From assembly GCF_022869785.1 (NCBI RefSeq), contig NZ_CP094997.1, positions 558,001 through 622,000 on the forward strand: DNA of 64,000 nt. Direction: 5' to 3'. Made by a program: the position numbers and the translations under genes. Below the pieces are notes generated by a model, which saw only the letters and a program-made list of their open reading frames with translations, was not told the DNA's origin and did not search any database. The stretch comes from Dyadobacter chenwenxiniae (GTDB lineage: Bacteria; Bacteroidota; Bacteroidia; Cytophagales; Spirosomataceae). Below are positions 24,129-32,436 of the stretch, piece after piece. Numbering within the stretch: position 1 is the stretch's first letter; the number at the start of each line of letters is the position of its first letter.

Positions 24129-25478
24129 GTGATTATTATTGATAAATTTGTGTTTGTATCAAATATACAGTTCTTGGAACTCCTGATAATTCTACTTCTT
24201 GTGCTGCTCAATGGTGTCTTTTCCATGTCTGAGATAGCACTTGTTTCATCCCGCAAATCCCGTCTTGAAGCTGCTGCAAAAAATGGGGATTCCAGCGCAA
24301 AGGCCGCACTTCATCTCGCTAATTCACCTACCCGTTTTCTGTCCACCGTACAAATTGGCATAACCCTGATCGGTCTGCTGACAGGTATGTACAGTGGTGA
24401 CAATATCACCAGTGATCTTGAGAAATACATTGGGACTATCCCCTTACTGATGCCTTATGCTCATTCTCTGGCAGTTGGAACAGTGCTTGTATTTATCACC
24501 TATCTTTCTCTGGTGCTCGGTGAGCTCGTTCCCAAACGGATAGGAATGGCTAATCCCGAAGCGATTTCCAAGTTCATGGCCACGCCTATGAACTTGCTTT
24601 CAAAGGCGACCGCACCATTCATAGCTTTACTCGGATTTTCCAGTGATCTTATTATCAAGGTTTTGAATATCAAGCAAAGTGAAAATTCGGTCACCGAGGA
24701 GGAGATCAAGAGTCTGATTCAAGAGGGGACATCCGGCGGTGTTTTTGAAGAAATCGAGCAGGAGATTGTTCACAATGTATTTCAACTGGGCGACCGGAAA
24801 GTGACTTCACTGATGACCAACCGGCAGGAAATCGTATGGCTGGACCTGGAAGATTCTGTTGAGGAAAATAAAGCCAAGATTTTCGATGCAAGACATTCTA
24901 TTTACCCGGTTTGCCGCGGCGCTGTGGACGATGTTGTGGGTTTGGTTTACGTGAAGGACCTCATAGCAACCGATATAGAAGAGCAGCTGGCCAATATGAA
25001 TGCGGTCGTAAAAGATCCGGTCTATTTGCCCGAAAGCAATCGTGCGTATCAGGCTTTGGCCAAGTTCAAAGAGCAGCGCGTCTATTTTGGGATCATTGTA
25101 GATGAGTACGGGGGCATTTTGGGCGTCTTAACCATGCACGACATTATGGATGCGCTGGTTGGTGACATTTCTGAGGACATTGAAGAAGCCTCCGAAGTCA
25201 TACGCAGGGAAGATGGCAGTTACCTCATCGATGCGCAGTTGCCATTTGACGATTTTATACAGTATTTCAATCTCAACATTCAGGAGACAGAACGCCGTGA
25301 ATTGGTTGGATTTAACACATTAGGCGGTTTTGTGCTGCACATTCTGGAAAACATTCCGAGCACGGGGGATAAGTTTAAATGGAAGCACTTCGAGTTTGAA
25401 GTGATCGATATGGATCGCAGCCGGATCGATAAATTATTAGTAATTAATCATAATACAAACGAAGAATCCGAAGACTAG
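24129..25478 (+). CDS. CNNM/CorC family transporter (DUF21-CBS-CorC)
   Basis: 449 residues starting with GTG. About 1-200 is the DUF21 membrane domain (LELLIILLLVLLNGVFSMSEIALV, QIGITLIGLLTGMYSG, LVLGELVPKRIGM), about 215-335 a CBS pair (HSIYPVCRGAVDDVVGLVYV, YFGIIVDEYGGILGVLTMHD) and about 350-440 the CorC_HlyC domain (LIDAQLPFDDFIQYFN). The family is often mislabelled hemolysin and in characterised cases exports magnesium or cobalt. A later GTG or ATG start cannot be excluded. The stop lies two bases before pyrE, so the two share a transcript. Confidence 0.93.
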   Translation: MIIIDKFVFVSNIQFLELLIILLLVLLNGVFSMSEIALVSSRKSRLEAAAKNGDSSAKAALHLANSPTRFLSTVQIGITLIGLLTGMYSGDNITSDLEKYIGTIPLLMPYAHSLAVGTVLVFITYLSLVLGELVPKRIGMANPEAISKFMATPMNLLSKATAPFIALLGFSSDLIIKVLNIKQSENSVTEEEIKSLIQEGTSGGVFEEIEQEIVHNVFQLGDRKVTSLMTNRQEIVWLDLEDSVEENKAKIFDARHSIYPVCRGAVDDVVGLVYVKDLIATDIEEQLANMNAVVKDPVYLPESNRAYQALAKFKEQRVYFGIIVDEYGGILGVLTMHDIMDALVGDISEDIEEASEVIRREDGSYLIDAQLPFDDFIQYFNLNIQETERRELVGFNTLGGFVLHILENIPSTGDKFKWKHFEFEVIDMDRSRIDKLLVINHNTNEESED

Positions 25479-25480
25479 CC

Positions 25481-26122
25481 ATGCTAAACCAACAGGATAT
25501 TAACAAAAGAATCGCTGAATTGCTACTCGAAGCGCAGGCAATAAAATTGAGTCCCGACAAACCGTTTCAATGGAGCTCAGGCTGGTTATCGCCAATTTAC
25601 TGCGATAACCGCGTGGCATTATCTTATCCCGACACCCGGACTTTTATCAAAAAAACCCTGGCAGCATTGATCAAAAAAGAATACCCTGATGTGCAGGCGG
25701 TTGTTGGCGTAGCAACGGGCGGAATCGCGCAAGGTGCGTTGGTAGCAGATCTTTTGGAATTACCCTTTGCATATGTTCGACCCGAGCCCAAAAAGCATGG
25801 AATGGGCAATCAGATCGAGGGCAGATTGGAAAAAGGACAATCGGTGATCATCATTGAAGACCTTATTTCAACCGGTGGAAGTTCTTTGAAAGTCGTTGAT
25901 GTTCTGCGCGCGGCCGAAATTGAAGTAGCCGGAATGGTAGCGATCTTTACATATGGATTCGCAGTGGCTGAAAACAACTTTAAAGAGAAAAATGTCAAAC
26001 TCAGCACTGTAAGCAATTACAATGCATTGATAGAAACTGCATTAGAACATAATTACATTAACAGCTCCCAACTGGAAAGCCTGAGCGCATGGCGTCTGGC
26101 TCCGGAAACATGGGGGAAGTAG
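25481..26122 (+). CDS. pyrE: Orotate phosphoribosyltransferase
   Basis: 213 residues. Converts orotate and PRPP to OMP in pyrimidine synthesis. The PRPP-binding loop is VIIIEDLISTGGSS, and the flexible loop with PEPKKHGMGNQIEG carries the catalytic lysine. FQWSSGWLSPIYCDNR matches the orotate-binding N-terminal region. It is two bases downstream of the CNNM gene, and its end is followed by a repeat rather than a usual terminator. Confidence 0.96.
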   Translation: MLNQQDINKRIAELLLEAQAIKLSPDKPFQWSSGWLSPIYCDNRVALSYPDTRTFIKKTLAALIKKEYPDVQAVVGVATGGIAQGALVADLLELPFAYVRPEPKKHGMGNQIEGRLEKGQSVIIIEDLISTGGSSLKVVDVLRAAEIEVAGMVAIFTYGFAVAENNFKEKNVKLSTVSNYNALIETALEHNYINSSQLESLSAWRLAPETWGK

Positions 26123-26131
26123 CAATAGGCC

Positions 26132-26218
26132 GTATGCTTTAAGCAATAGGGGTAGGCTTAGAAAATATGCTATAGGCAATATGCACTTACATCATACAGC
26201 GTATTGCTTAAAGCATAC
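26132..26218. repeat. Inverted repeat with 17-bp arms between pyrE and the aldo/keto reductase gene
   Basis: GTATGCTTTAAGCAATA (26132-26148) is the exact reverse complement of 26202-26218. Between them lies a related AT-rich word TATGCTATAGGCAATATGC. The loop is 53 bases. It is in a convergent gap and resembles in style, but not sequence, the 944-1052 element. Confidence 0.75.
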
Positions 26219-26224
26219 AGCTTG

Positions 26225-27247
26225 TTAGTTCCTATGATTTTCCAGTTTCTCAAAAAGTCCTCCGAACGCTTCTTCCTTAATGCCTTCTGATTTTAGGAAT
26301 TCGTGTGGGAAGCCAAGCTCTATTTTGCTTACTTCATTCAGCCGGTCGATCATTTCCTGAGGGAGTTTGAATGACAGACAGCCCAGCGAATCCACGAGTT
26401 GCTTTTCTTTTCTGGCACCGATGATCGGGATCATGACCTGGTCGCGATGGCGAGCCCAGTTGATGGCCACCTGCACGGGCGTAACCCCAAGTTCGCTGGC
26501 GACATCTACCACAGTTTGTGCTATAATGCTACTATGTTCGCTTCTGCGTGAACTGTGATCAGGAACCCGGCCGGATTCTCCGCGTAAATATTTTCCTGTA
26601 AGTGCTCCGCCACCAATTGTACCCCATGGAGTGACTGCAAGCCCCAGCGCTTTGGCCATAGGAAGCAGGTCACGTTCCGGTGTGCGCTGAATGAGCGAAT
26701 ATTCAAATTGAATTGCCGCAAATGCATTCCAGCCACGAAAATCGGCAATTGTATTAGCTTGTGAAACAACCCAGGCAGGCGTGTCCGATATACCGACATA
26801 ATGTACTAATCCTCTGGTAACCAAGTCGTCCAGTCCACGCATGAGCTCTTCGACAGGCGTCGTATTGTCCCACATGTGCACCCACAGTAGGTCGATGTAC
26901 TCTGTATTGAGGCGTTTCAAGCTCGCTCTTACTGAGCGCATCATATTTTTGCGGTGATTACCGGCGAAATTAAGGTCATCATTCCGGTCTTTGAGCGTGA
27001 ATTTGGTTGCTAAAACCCAATGATCGCGGTCACTCTCAATAAATTCACCTACATATTTTTCAGAAGAACCTTCTGTATAGCGATTGGCCGTATCGATAAA
27101 ATTACCACCTGCACCTGCGAAACTTTCGAATATTTTAAAGCTTTCATGCTTATCCGCTCCCCATCCCCACTCAGTTCCGAAGGTCATTGTGCCCAGGCAA
27201 ACTTCCGAAACACGTAAACCCGACCGGCCCAATAATTGATATTGCAT
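26225..27247 (-). CDS. Aldo/keto reductase
   Basis: 340 residues of TIM-barrel AKR type. The catalytic tetrad is visible as Asp and Tyr in FIDTANRYTEGSSE, Lys in VLATKFTLK and His in LWVHMWDN. The NADP-binding end is VMIPIIGARKEKQLVDSLGC. Substrates of such proteins are usually unknown. It is convergent with pyrE and divergent from the PPK1-like gene. Confidence 0.92.
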   Translation of the reverse strand: MQYQLLGRSGLRVSEVCLGTMTFGTEWGWGADKHESFKIFESFAGAGGNFIDTANRYTEGSSEKYVGEFIESDRDHWVLATKFTLKDRNDDLNFAGNHRKNMMRSVRASLKRLNTEYIDLLWVHMWDNTTPVEELMRGLDDLVTRGLVHYVGISDTPAWVVSQANTIADFRGWNAFAAIQFEYSLIQRTPERDLLPMAKALGLAVTPWGTIGGGALTGKYLRGESGRVPDHSSRRSEHSSIIAQTVVDVASELGVTPVQVAINWARHRDQVMIPIIGARKEKQLVDSLGCLSFKLPQEMIDRLNEVSKIELGFPHEFLKSEGIKEEAFGGLFEKLENHRN

Positions 27248-27390
27248 AGTACTGTAATTAAGTTTTAAATGAAAGATATAACACCGGATGCGCGCCGAAC
27301 TTTGTTAAATCTTTGTGCCGCAAAGTTAGATCCTTACCGGCCAAATGTATTTATATTGTAGCAAATTTTGAATCTTTTTTACCTTAATCA

Positions 27391-29487
27391 ATGATAGATG
27401 TTGCATATCCCTACTTCGATACAAATCTGAGCTGGCTCTCCAATAATTACAGATTATTATTGGAAGCGAATGACGAGACTGTACCGGTGAGGGAGCGTTT
27501 ACGTTTTCTTGGCATTTACGCTTACCAGACCAGTGAATTCTTCCGGGCACGTGTGCCCAGCCTGCTGGCGATGGGGGAGGTGAGCAACGACATCCGCACC
27601 AAGCTGAATCTCTTTCCTGAGTCCCTGCTGGAACACGTTTACGAAACGGTTGAAAATCAGTTGAGGGAATTTAATGATATCCTCACCGCTGGAATTCTTC
27701 CGGCACTGCACGAGCAGGGCGTACATTTATATTATCAGGAAACATTTGCAAATGAGCATCTCAGTTTTTTAAGGAAATTTTTTATAGACAAACTTTTTCG
27801 CCATTTACAGCCTGTATTTCTGGATAGCAGAAGAAGCTCAAAAATGCCATTCTTCGAATCCAAGCAATTGTATCTGGTCGTTAGATTGCAGCATAGAGAC
27901 GACTCGGAAGAGGATTGGTATGCCCTTGTAAACATTCCTTCCGAGCCTTTCGGACGGTTCATCGAGCTGCCCGAACTCGACGGCAGGCGTCAGTTGACTT
28001 TTCTCGAAGACATTGTCCGTGAAAATTTACCGTTGCTTTTCCCGGGTTACGATGTGCTCGAAAGCTACGCATTACGGGTGGAAAAGGATACTGAGCTTTC
28101 CATTGAAGATGAATATCCGATGCAGATTGCGCAGCGTATTTTGAAACAGCTTGAAAAACGCAATTTTGTGCAGCCTGCCCAGTATTTTTACGAATCCGGC
28201 ATGCCGCTGTATATGCGCGAATATCTGGTGAGCAAGGCCGGTATTCCAATGAATGAGTTTCATGAAAGGGGACATTATATCTTAATGCAGGATCTGATGA
28301 CCTTTCCACAGCTGTCCCGCCGCCTCGATTACGCTTACCAGAGAGCGGTTCAGAATCCGGACTTTAATGATACGACTTCTGTTTTTGAATCGATACAAAA
28401 GGCCGATCAGCTGCTGCATTTGCCCTATCATTCTTATGAACCTATTGTCCGGTTTTTTAATGAAGCTGCCGTTGACCCGCATGTACGCGAGATCCATGTT
28501 TCACTTTACAAGATCAGCCCCAATTCCTTTATTCTGAATTCGTTGATCAGCGCTGCCCGGAATGGTAAGCGGGTAACCACCTATGTGGAGCTCAATACGA
28601 AGCTCGACATTCAGGAAAATCTGCATTGGTCAAAAAAGATGCGGGACGCTGGTGTCAAGATTATTTTGAGTGTGCCGGGTTTGAAAGTCCATGCTAAAAT
28701 CGCTTTGATCAAACGGAAAGTACAAAAAGGCTGGGAGCGTTATGCGTTCCTGGGAACGGGCGGTTTCTACCGGCTTACCAGCCGTGAAATTGTCGACCAC
28801 GCACTGCTTACGAGCCACCGCGAATTAACCAATGAGCTGGAATTACTCTTCGGTTATTTATCCACGCAAGACGAGCCCAAAAAGTATAAGTATTTACCCT
28901 TCAATTATCTGTTTGTAACACAATTTACACTCCAAAAAAGGCTCCTGGATCTGATCGACCGGGAAATTGCCAATTGTAACGCCGGGTTGAAATCCTTTGT
29001 AACGATCAAGATCAACCAGCTGCAGGATCATATTTTGATCGATAAAATTTATCAGGCCGGGCAGGCGGGCGTGCCGGTGCATGTGATCATTAGCGAGAGC
29101 TGCGGTCTTATTCCGGGATTGCCCTCGATCAGTGACAATATTGTGGTAAGCCGCTATGTGGACCGCTATGTCGAGAACACCCGCATCTTTCATTTTGGCA
29201 ACCGTGGCAATGATGAAATGTATCTTTCGTCGTGTGACTGGACGCATCGTAATTTGCACCGGCGTATTGACGTTTGCTTTCCAATTCTGGATGAAACACT
29301 AAAAAGTCAGATGCGTTTGGTATTGCGTAACTATGTGAACGATAACCAAAAAGCCGTCCGGCTGGATGTTTATCAGAATAACCTCCGGATCACGGATGAG
29401 TCCCGCGGCAAGGTCCGTGCACAGGAAGCCAATTATCGTTTGACCGAAAAGATGGAGAAGGCAGGGCCTGCAAAACGCGCACAATAA
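27391..29487 (+). CDS. PPK1-like polyphosphate kinase with altered active-site residues
   Basis: 698 residues, the usual length of PPK1, starting with DTNLSWLSNNYRLLLEA, close to the family NRELSWLxFNxRVLxEA. The phosphohistidine motif is kept (LKVHAKIALI, His434), as are LIPGLPSISDNI and YLSSCDWTHRN. Several positions differ from canonical PPK1: LYK in place of LYR near residue 373, ELNTKLDIQEN in place of ExxARFDExxN, GTGGFYRLTS in place of GTGNxxxxTA, and VENTRI where LEHSRI is normal. The enzyme would make polyphosphate from ATP if these changes are tolerated; otherwise it is a paralogue with another job. No ppx gene is next to it. Confidence 0.8.
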   Translation: MIDVAYPYFDTNLSWLSNNYRLLLEANDETVPVRERLRFLGIYAYQTSEFFRARVPSLLAMGEVSNDIRTKLNLFPESLLEHVYETVENQLREFNDILTAGILPALHEQGVHLYYQETFANEHLSFLRKFFIDKLFRHLQPVFLDSRRSSKMPFFESKQLYLVVRLQHRDDSEEDWYALVNIPSEPFGRFIELPELDGRRQLTFLEDIVRENLPLLFPGYDVLESYALRVEKDTELSIEDEYPMQIAQRILKQLEKRNFVQPAQYFYESGMPLYMREYLVSKAGIPMNEFHERGHYILMQDLMTFPQLSRRLDYAYQRAVQNPDFNDTTSVFESIQKADQLLHLPYHSYEPIVRFFNEAAVDPHVREIHVSLYKISPNSFILNSLISAARNGKRVTTYVELNTKLDIQENLHWSKKMRDAGVKIILSVPGLKVHAKIALIKRKVQKGWERYAFLGTGGFYRLTSREIVDHALLTSHRELTNELELLFGYLSTQDEPKKYKYLPFNYLFVTQFTLQKRLLDLIDREIANCNAGLKSFVTIKINQLQDHILIDKIYQAGQAGVPVHVIISESCGLIPGLPSISDNIVVSRYVDRYVENTRIFHFGNRGNDEMYLSSCDWTHRNLHRRIDVCFPILDETLKSQMRLVLRNYVNDNQKAVRLDVYQNNLRITDESRGKVRAQEANYRLTEKMEKAGPAKRAQ

Positions 29488-29498
29488 AACATTTTCAG

Positions 29499-29522
29499 GC
29501 GTTTAAAAAAATTTTTTTACGC
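29499..29522. repeat. A7T7 palindrome after the PPK1-like gene
   Basis: GCGTTT, A7, T7 and ACGC form an AT-rich palindrome 12 bases after the stop. It could act as a weak terminator or a bent-DNA site; the evidence is only the base pattern. Confidence 0.4.
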
Positions 29523-29620
29523 TTAAATTTTATAATCCGCCGTTAGATTTAATTAGCGCTGTTTGCACGAAAAAATATCTTTAAAGCGGGATTTTTTTGA
29601 GGAAGCGGGTTAAAATCCTC

Positions 29621-29651
29621 TTGAGCGGTAAGGACTATATGTTTATATTTG
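29621..29651 (+). promoter_or_regulatory. Promoter of the TetR-family gene
   Basis: TTG at 29621-29623, a 20-base spacer and TATATTTG at 29644-29651 match the consensus. The ATG at 29695 is about 43 bases after the -7 box. No clear operator palindrome was identified next to it. Confidence 0.6.
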
Positions 29652-29694
29652 AATGCATATCATTCTGACTCCATCATAAAATCAGCATTATAGT

Positions 29695-30288
29695 ATGGGA
29701 ATAGTAGAGCGAAGAGAGCGCCTCAGAATACAGGTACGTTCGGATATCGTCAAAACAGCAAAAGAAATAGCCCGTGAGGACGGGTGGACAGCGGTCTCCA
29801 TCCGCAAAATTGCTGAAGTGATTGAATACAGCCCTCCAATTCTCTATGAATATTTTGAGAGCAAGGATAAATTGCTTGAAGCAATCCGCATGGAAGGCTT
29901 CGACATCCTGCAAGCGGAATTTTTAAAGATCAAAACACATTTCAGTAATCCTCAGAAACAGTTAGCCGAAGTGGCACAGCGCATCTGGGTATTCGCTATT
30001 GAAAATCCGGAAGTTTTTCAGGTCATGTTCAATCTGGAAGGTGCTTATTGCGATTCCAAAAATGTGTATGGAAAGGCGATGAGCATTAAGGGTAATCCGG
30101 TTTGGGAAATGATTGCAAGCTTGCGTCCGAGATCCGGCGAAATGGTCACCAAAACCTATTACGAATGGTGGTGCCTTACCTACGGTTTTATCAGCATCAC
30201 TATGACCACACAGCCCAGATACGCCTTTCCGCAAGCGGAGCCCGTGTATATGGAAGGTGTTCGCCGATTTATAAGAAGTATTATGTAA
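29695..30288 (+). CDS. TetR/AcrR family transcriptional regulator
   Basis: 197 residues. The N-terminal helix-turn-helix is clear: VRSDIVKTAKEIAREDGWTA followed by VSIRKIAEVIEYSPPILYEYFESKDKLL. The C-terminal half is the ligand and dimer domain (IWVFAIENPEVFQVMFNLEG), of the type often near fatty-acid or drug-efflux genes. No efflux gene is adjacent, so the target is unknown. Its 3' end overlaps that of cysE by 8 bases, tail to tail. Confidence 0.9.
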   Translation: MGIVERRERLRIQVRSDIVKTAKEIAREDGWTAVSIRKIAEVIEYSPPILYEYFESKDKLLEAIRMEGFDILQAEFLKIKTHFSNPQKQLAEVAQRIWVFAIENPEVFQVMFNLEGAYCDSKNVYGKAMSIKGNPVWEMIASLRPRSGEMVTKTYYEWWCLTYGFISITMTTQPRYAFPQAEPVYMEGVRRFIRSIM

Positions 30289-31111
30289 CAGACGGCGTCT
30301 GCGGGCGTATCTCTATTTTGCTTTGGTGATAAACCTGTGAAAATGGAGGTACGCTTCGCACGAGCCAGGCATTCCCGCCGATAATCGAATCGTGGCCTAT
30401 CACGGTATCTCCTCCCAAAATTGTTGCATTCGCATATACAACCACATTGTCCTCAATAGTCGGGTGACGCTTGCGCGATGCCAGTGACTTGGACACGTGT
30501 GTAGCACCTAATGTAACGCCCTGGTATAATTTCACATTGTTTCCGATGTGCGTCGTCTCCCCGATGACCACGCCTGTGCCGTGATCGATGAAAAAAGAGT
30601 GTCCAATCGTTGCATTGGGGTGAATGTCAATGCCAGTCTGGCTATGTGCAAACTCGGTTAACATTCTCGGTAACAACGGGATGCCGCACAATGCGAATGA
30701 ATTGGCGAATCGGTAAGTTGCAATGGCCATGAAGCCGGGATAAACAGAAATGACTTCTTCAATGCTCACCGACGCAGGATCATTATCGGTAATGGACTTG
30801 GCATCCATTAAAAGTTTTTCGTAGATCTCAGGGACCTGCGCAAACACTGCATCCAGTATTTCTTCCTTACTTTTTTCCAGCTCCGGCAACAAAGGTTCCA
30901 ACATGCATTCCAGACTGTTGCGTAAGTCAGCATATTTCATCGCAATATCCTTACCGGGGCAGCTTGGACAGTCTTTGCTGATTGGAAACAAAAAATTAAT
31001 CAGGTCCTGGATAAACTTTCCGGCATCATGCCGGGATGGCAGTTGGTAGCGATATCTTTCATTCTGCGCTGCCAGGCGCTGAAAGAACTGGTTTTGGTGG
31101 TTGGCTGTCAT
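30281..31111 (-). CDS. cysE: Serine O-acetyltransferase
   Basis: 276 residues. The C-terminal left-handed beta-helix shows hexapeptide repeats HPNATIGHSFFIDHGTGVVI, GETTHIGNNVKLYQGVTLGA and TIEDNVVVYANATILGGDT. DIHPNATIG and the His residues of FIDHGTG are the acetyl-CoA and serine site of CysE. The enzyme makes O-acetylserine for cysteine synthesis. The N-terminal helical region is the long form seen in Bacteroidota. The 3' end overlaps the convergent TetR gene by eight bases. Confidence 0.93.
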   Translation of the reverse strand: MTANHQNQFFQRLAAQNERYRYQLPSRHDAGKFIQDLINFLFPISKDCPSCPGKDIAMKYADLRNSLECMLEPLLPELEKSKEEILDAVFAQVPEIYEKLLMDAKSITDNDPASVSIEEVISVYPGFMAIATYRFANSFALCGIPLLPRMLTEFAHSQTGIDIHPNATIGHSFFIDHGTGVVIGETTHIGNNVKLYQGVTLGATHVSKSLASRKRHPTIEDNVVVYANATILGGDTVIGHDSIIGGNAWLVRSVPPFSQVYHQSKIEIRPQTPSVT

Positions 31112-31320
31112 TAATATTGGATATTTGGCTTACATCGGCGGCTTACGCAGCCCGGGCCTTACTGGGCATTAATTTTTATACTGAACACAGAAATGAGCCG
31201 AAAAATTTTGTTCGGGCTATTTCTTTGAAATTCGCGAACTGAATTGCGCTGTTTATCTGATTATAATCGTATATTGAATTATCCTGTGAAGTTATAAATT
31301 AGAGTAACATTCCTGAGTGT

Positions 31321-31479
31321 ATGCCAAGTTTTAAATTTTTGCGATCGGCAATTGTCGTTTTCCTGATATCAGTTTCGCTAAGTTCCTGTTTTTCCCCGGT
31401 ACATTATTTCAGCCAAGCAGGTCCGGAAGCATTATGCAGCAAAGAAGGTAAAACCCGAGGAACGCATCATCAGGAATGA
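31321..31479 (+). pseudogene. 5' end of the alpha/beta hydrolase gene, out of frame (lipoprotein signal)
   Basis: ATG at 31321 opens a 52-codon frame encoding MPSFKFLRSAIVVFLISVSL followed by SSC, a lipoprotein signal with the lipidated Cys at residue 23, and stops at 31477-31479. The downstream hydrolase lies in the next frame, which is open back to 31382 and reads ISAKQVRKHYAAKKVKPEE before the catalytic domain. Removing one base in the T5C4 run at 31389-31397 fuses both parts into one lipoprotein of about 307 residues. The cause may be a sequencing error, a real mutation or phase variation. Confidence 0.75.
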
Positions 31480-31504
31480 TACGCTGGCGCTTTGTATAGC
31501 CAGT

Positions 31505-32245
31505 GTGGGCTCAGATACGCTGCCGATGTTACTACTCATTCACGGAGCGCCGGGTTCGTTATGGGGTTATATGAATCTGATGGACGACGAGGATTTGCAA
31601 AAGCGCTTTCACATTGTTTCCGTGGACCGCGTGGGTTATGGTAAATCCAGGCTCAAAGTGAAGAAGAAGCGCCGTTATGTCACTTCTATTGCCACGCAGG
31701 CCAATGCGCTGTTACCCGTTTTTCAGTTAAATAAAAGTAAAGAGAAAGTGACCGTTCTCGGCAGGTCTTATGGGGCGCCGATTGCGGCCAAGCTGGTTTC
31801 GCTGGAACCGGACAAGGTCAAGGAACTGATCATGGTTTCACCGGTTATCGATCCTGAAAAAGAGAAGTTTTACTGGTTTTCCAAATGGGGCCGGAATTCA
31901 TTTATCCAATTATTTCTTCCCGGAGAATTCAACACGGCTACGGCTGAAAAATACAGTCATTCCGACGAGTTGAGAAAGCTTTTACCCGTTTGGCAGAATC
32001 TGAATGTTCCGACAACGGTAATTCAGGGAGGAAATGACTGGATTGCTGACCCTGCAAACATTGATTTTGCTAAAAAACACATTAAGAGCAAGCGAGCTCA
32101 ATATATTTTCCTTCACAAGGCGGGGCATATGATCACCTACACGCATTTGTCGATGATCAAGGAAATGCTGCTGAAAAATCAGGTGTTTGAAGATAAGCTC
32201 AGTTCAATCGACATGTCCACCGCCACCGGGCAGATGGGAAATTAA
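31505..32245 (+). CDS. Alpha/beta hydrolase (probably a lipoprotein; frameshift upstream)
   Basis: 246 residues from a GTG, but the coding frame continues upstream and joins a lipoprotein signal after a one-base shift. Alpha/beta-hydrolase features are the oxyanion region LLLIHGAPGSLWGY, the nucleophile elbow VLGRSYGAP (Ser of GxSxG in the form GRSYG), the acid TVIQGGNDWIADP and the base His in HKAGHMITY. The family includes esterases, lipases and proline iminopeptidase-like enzymes; the substrate is unknown. If intact the protein would be anchored in a membrane facing the periplasm. Confidence 0.82.
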   Translation: MGSDTLPMLLLIHGAPGSLWGYMNLMDDEDLQKRFHIVSVDRVGYGKSRLKVKKKRRYVTSIATQANALLPVFQLNKSKEKVTVLGRSYGAPIAAKLVSLEPDKVKELIMVSPVIDPEKEKFYWFSKWGRNSFIQLFLPGEFNTATAEKYSHSDELRKLLPVWQNLNVPTTVIQGGNDWIADPANIDFAKKHIKSKRAQYIFLHKAGHMITYTHLSMIKEMLLKNQVFEDKLSSIDMSTATGQMGN

Positions 32246-32271
32246 AATTAATTTACACAATGAGGAAAAAG

Positions 32272-32302
32272 AAAATGGCTGATCATACGATCAGCCATTT
32301 TT
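32272..32302. terminator. Bidirectional terminator after the hydrolase gene
   Basis: AAATGGCTGATC (32273-32284) pairs perfectly with GATCAGCCATTT (32289-32300) around ATAC, with A-rich sequence before and T residues after. Confidence 0.9.
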
Positions 32303-32436
32303 CTGAATTATAATTAACCTATGATAAATACGGAGATCTGTTGCTGTGCAATAGTGCCATATTTTCATAGGACGAAAATTTCATTTTATACCATTACAAT
32401 GTTGCGTAGGATTTAATGAAGATTCTTAGGCTGAAA

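Noticed and set aside
24129..25478. Hemolysin (toxin) label for the CNNM/CorC protein
   Set aside because: DUF21, CBS and CorC domains indicate an ion transporter; the hemolysin name is historical.
31022..31040. CCGGCATCATGCCGGGATGG as another copy of the REP-like hairpin
   Set aside because: It lies inside cysE coding sequence and lacks the TTGC and TTT flanks, so the resemblance is chance.
30281..31111. Hexapeptide-repeat protein as part of the polysaccharide cluster
   Set aside because: Motifs are those of serine acetyltransferase, and it is 8 kb from the cluster.
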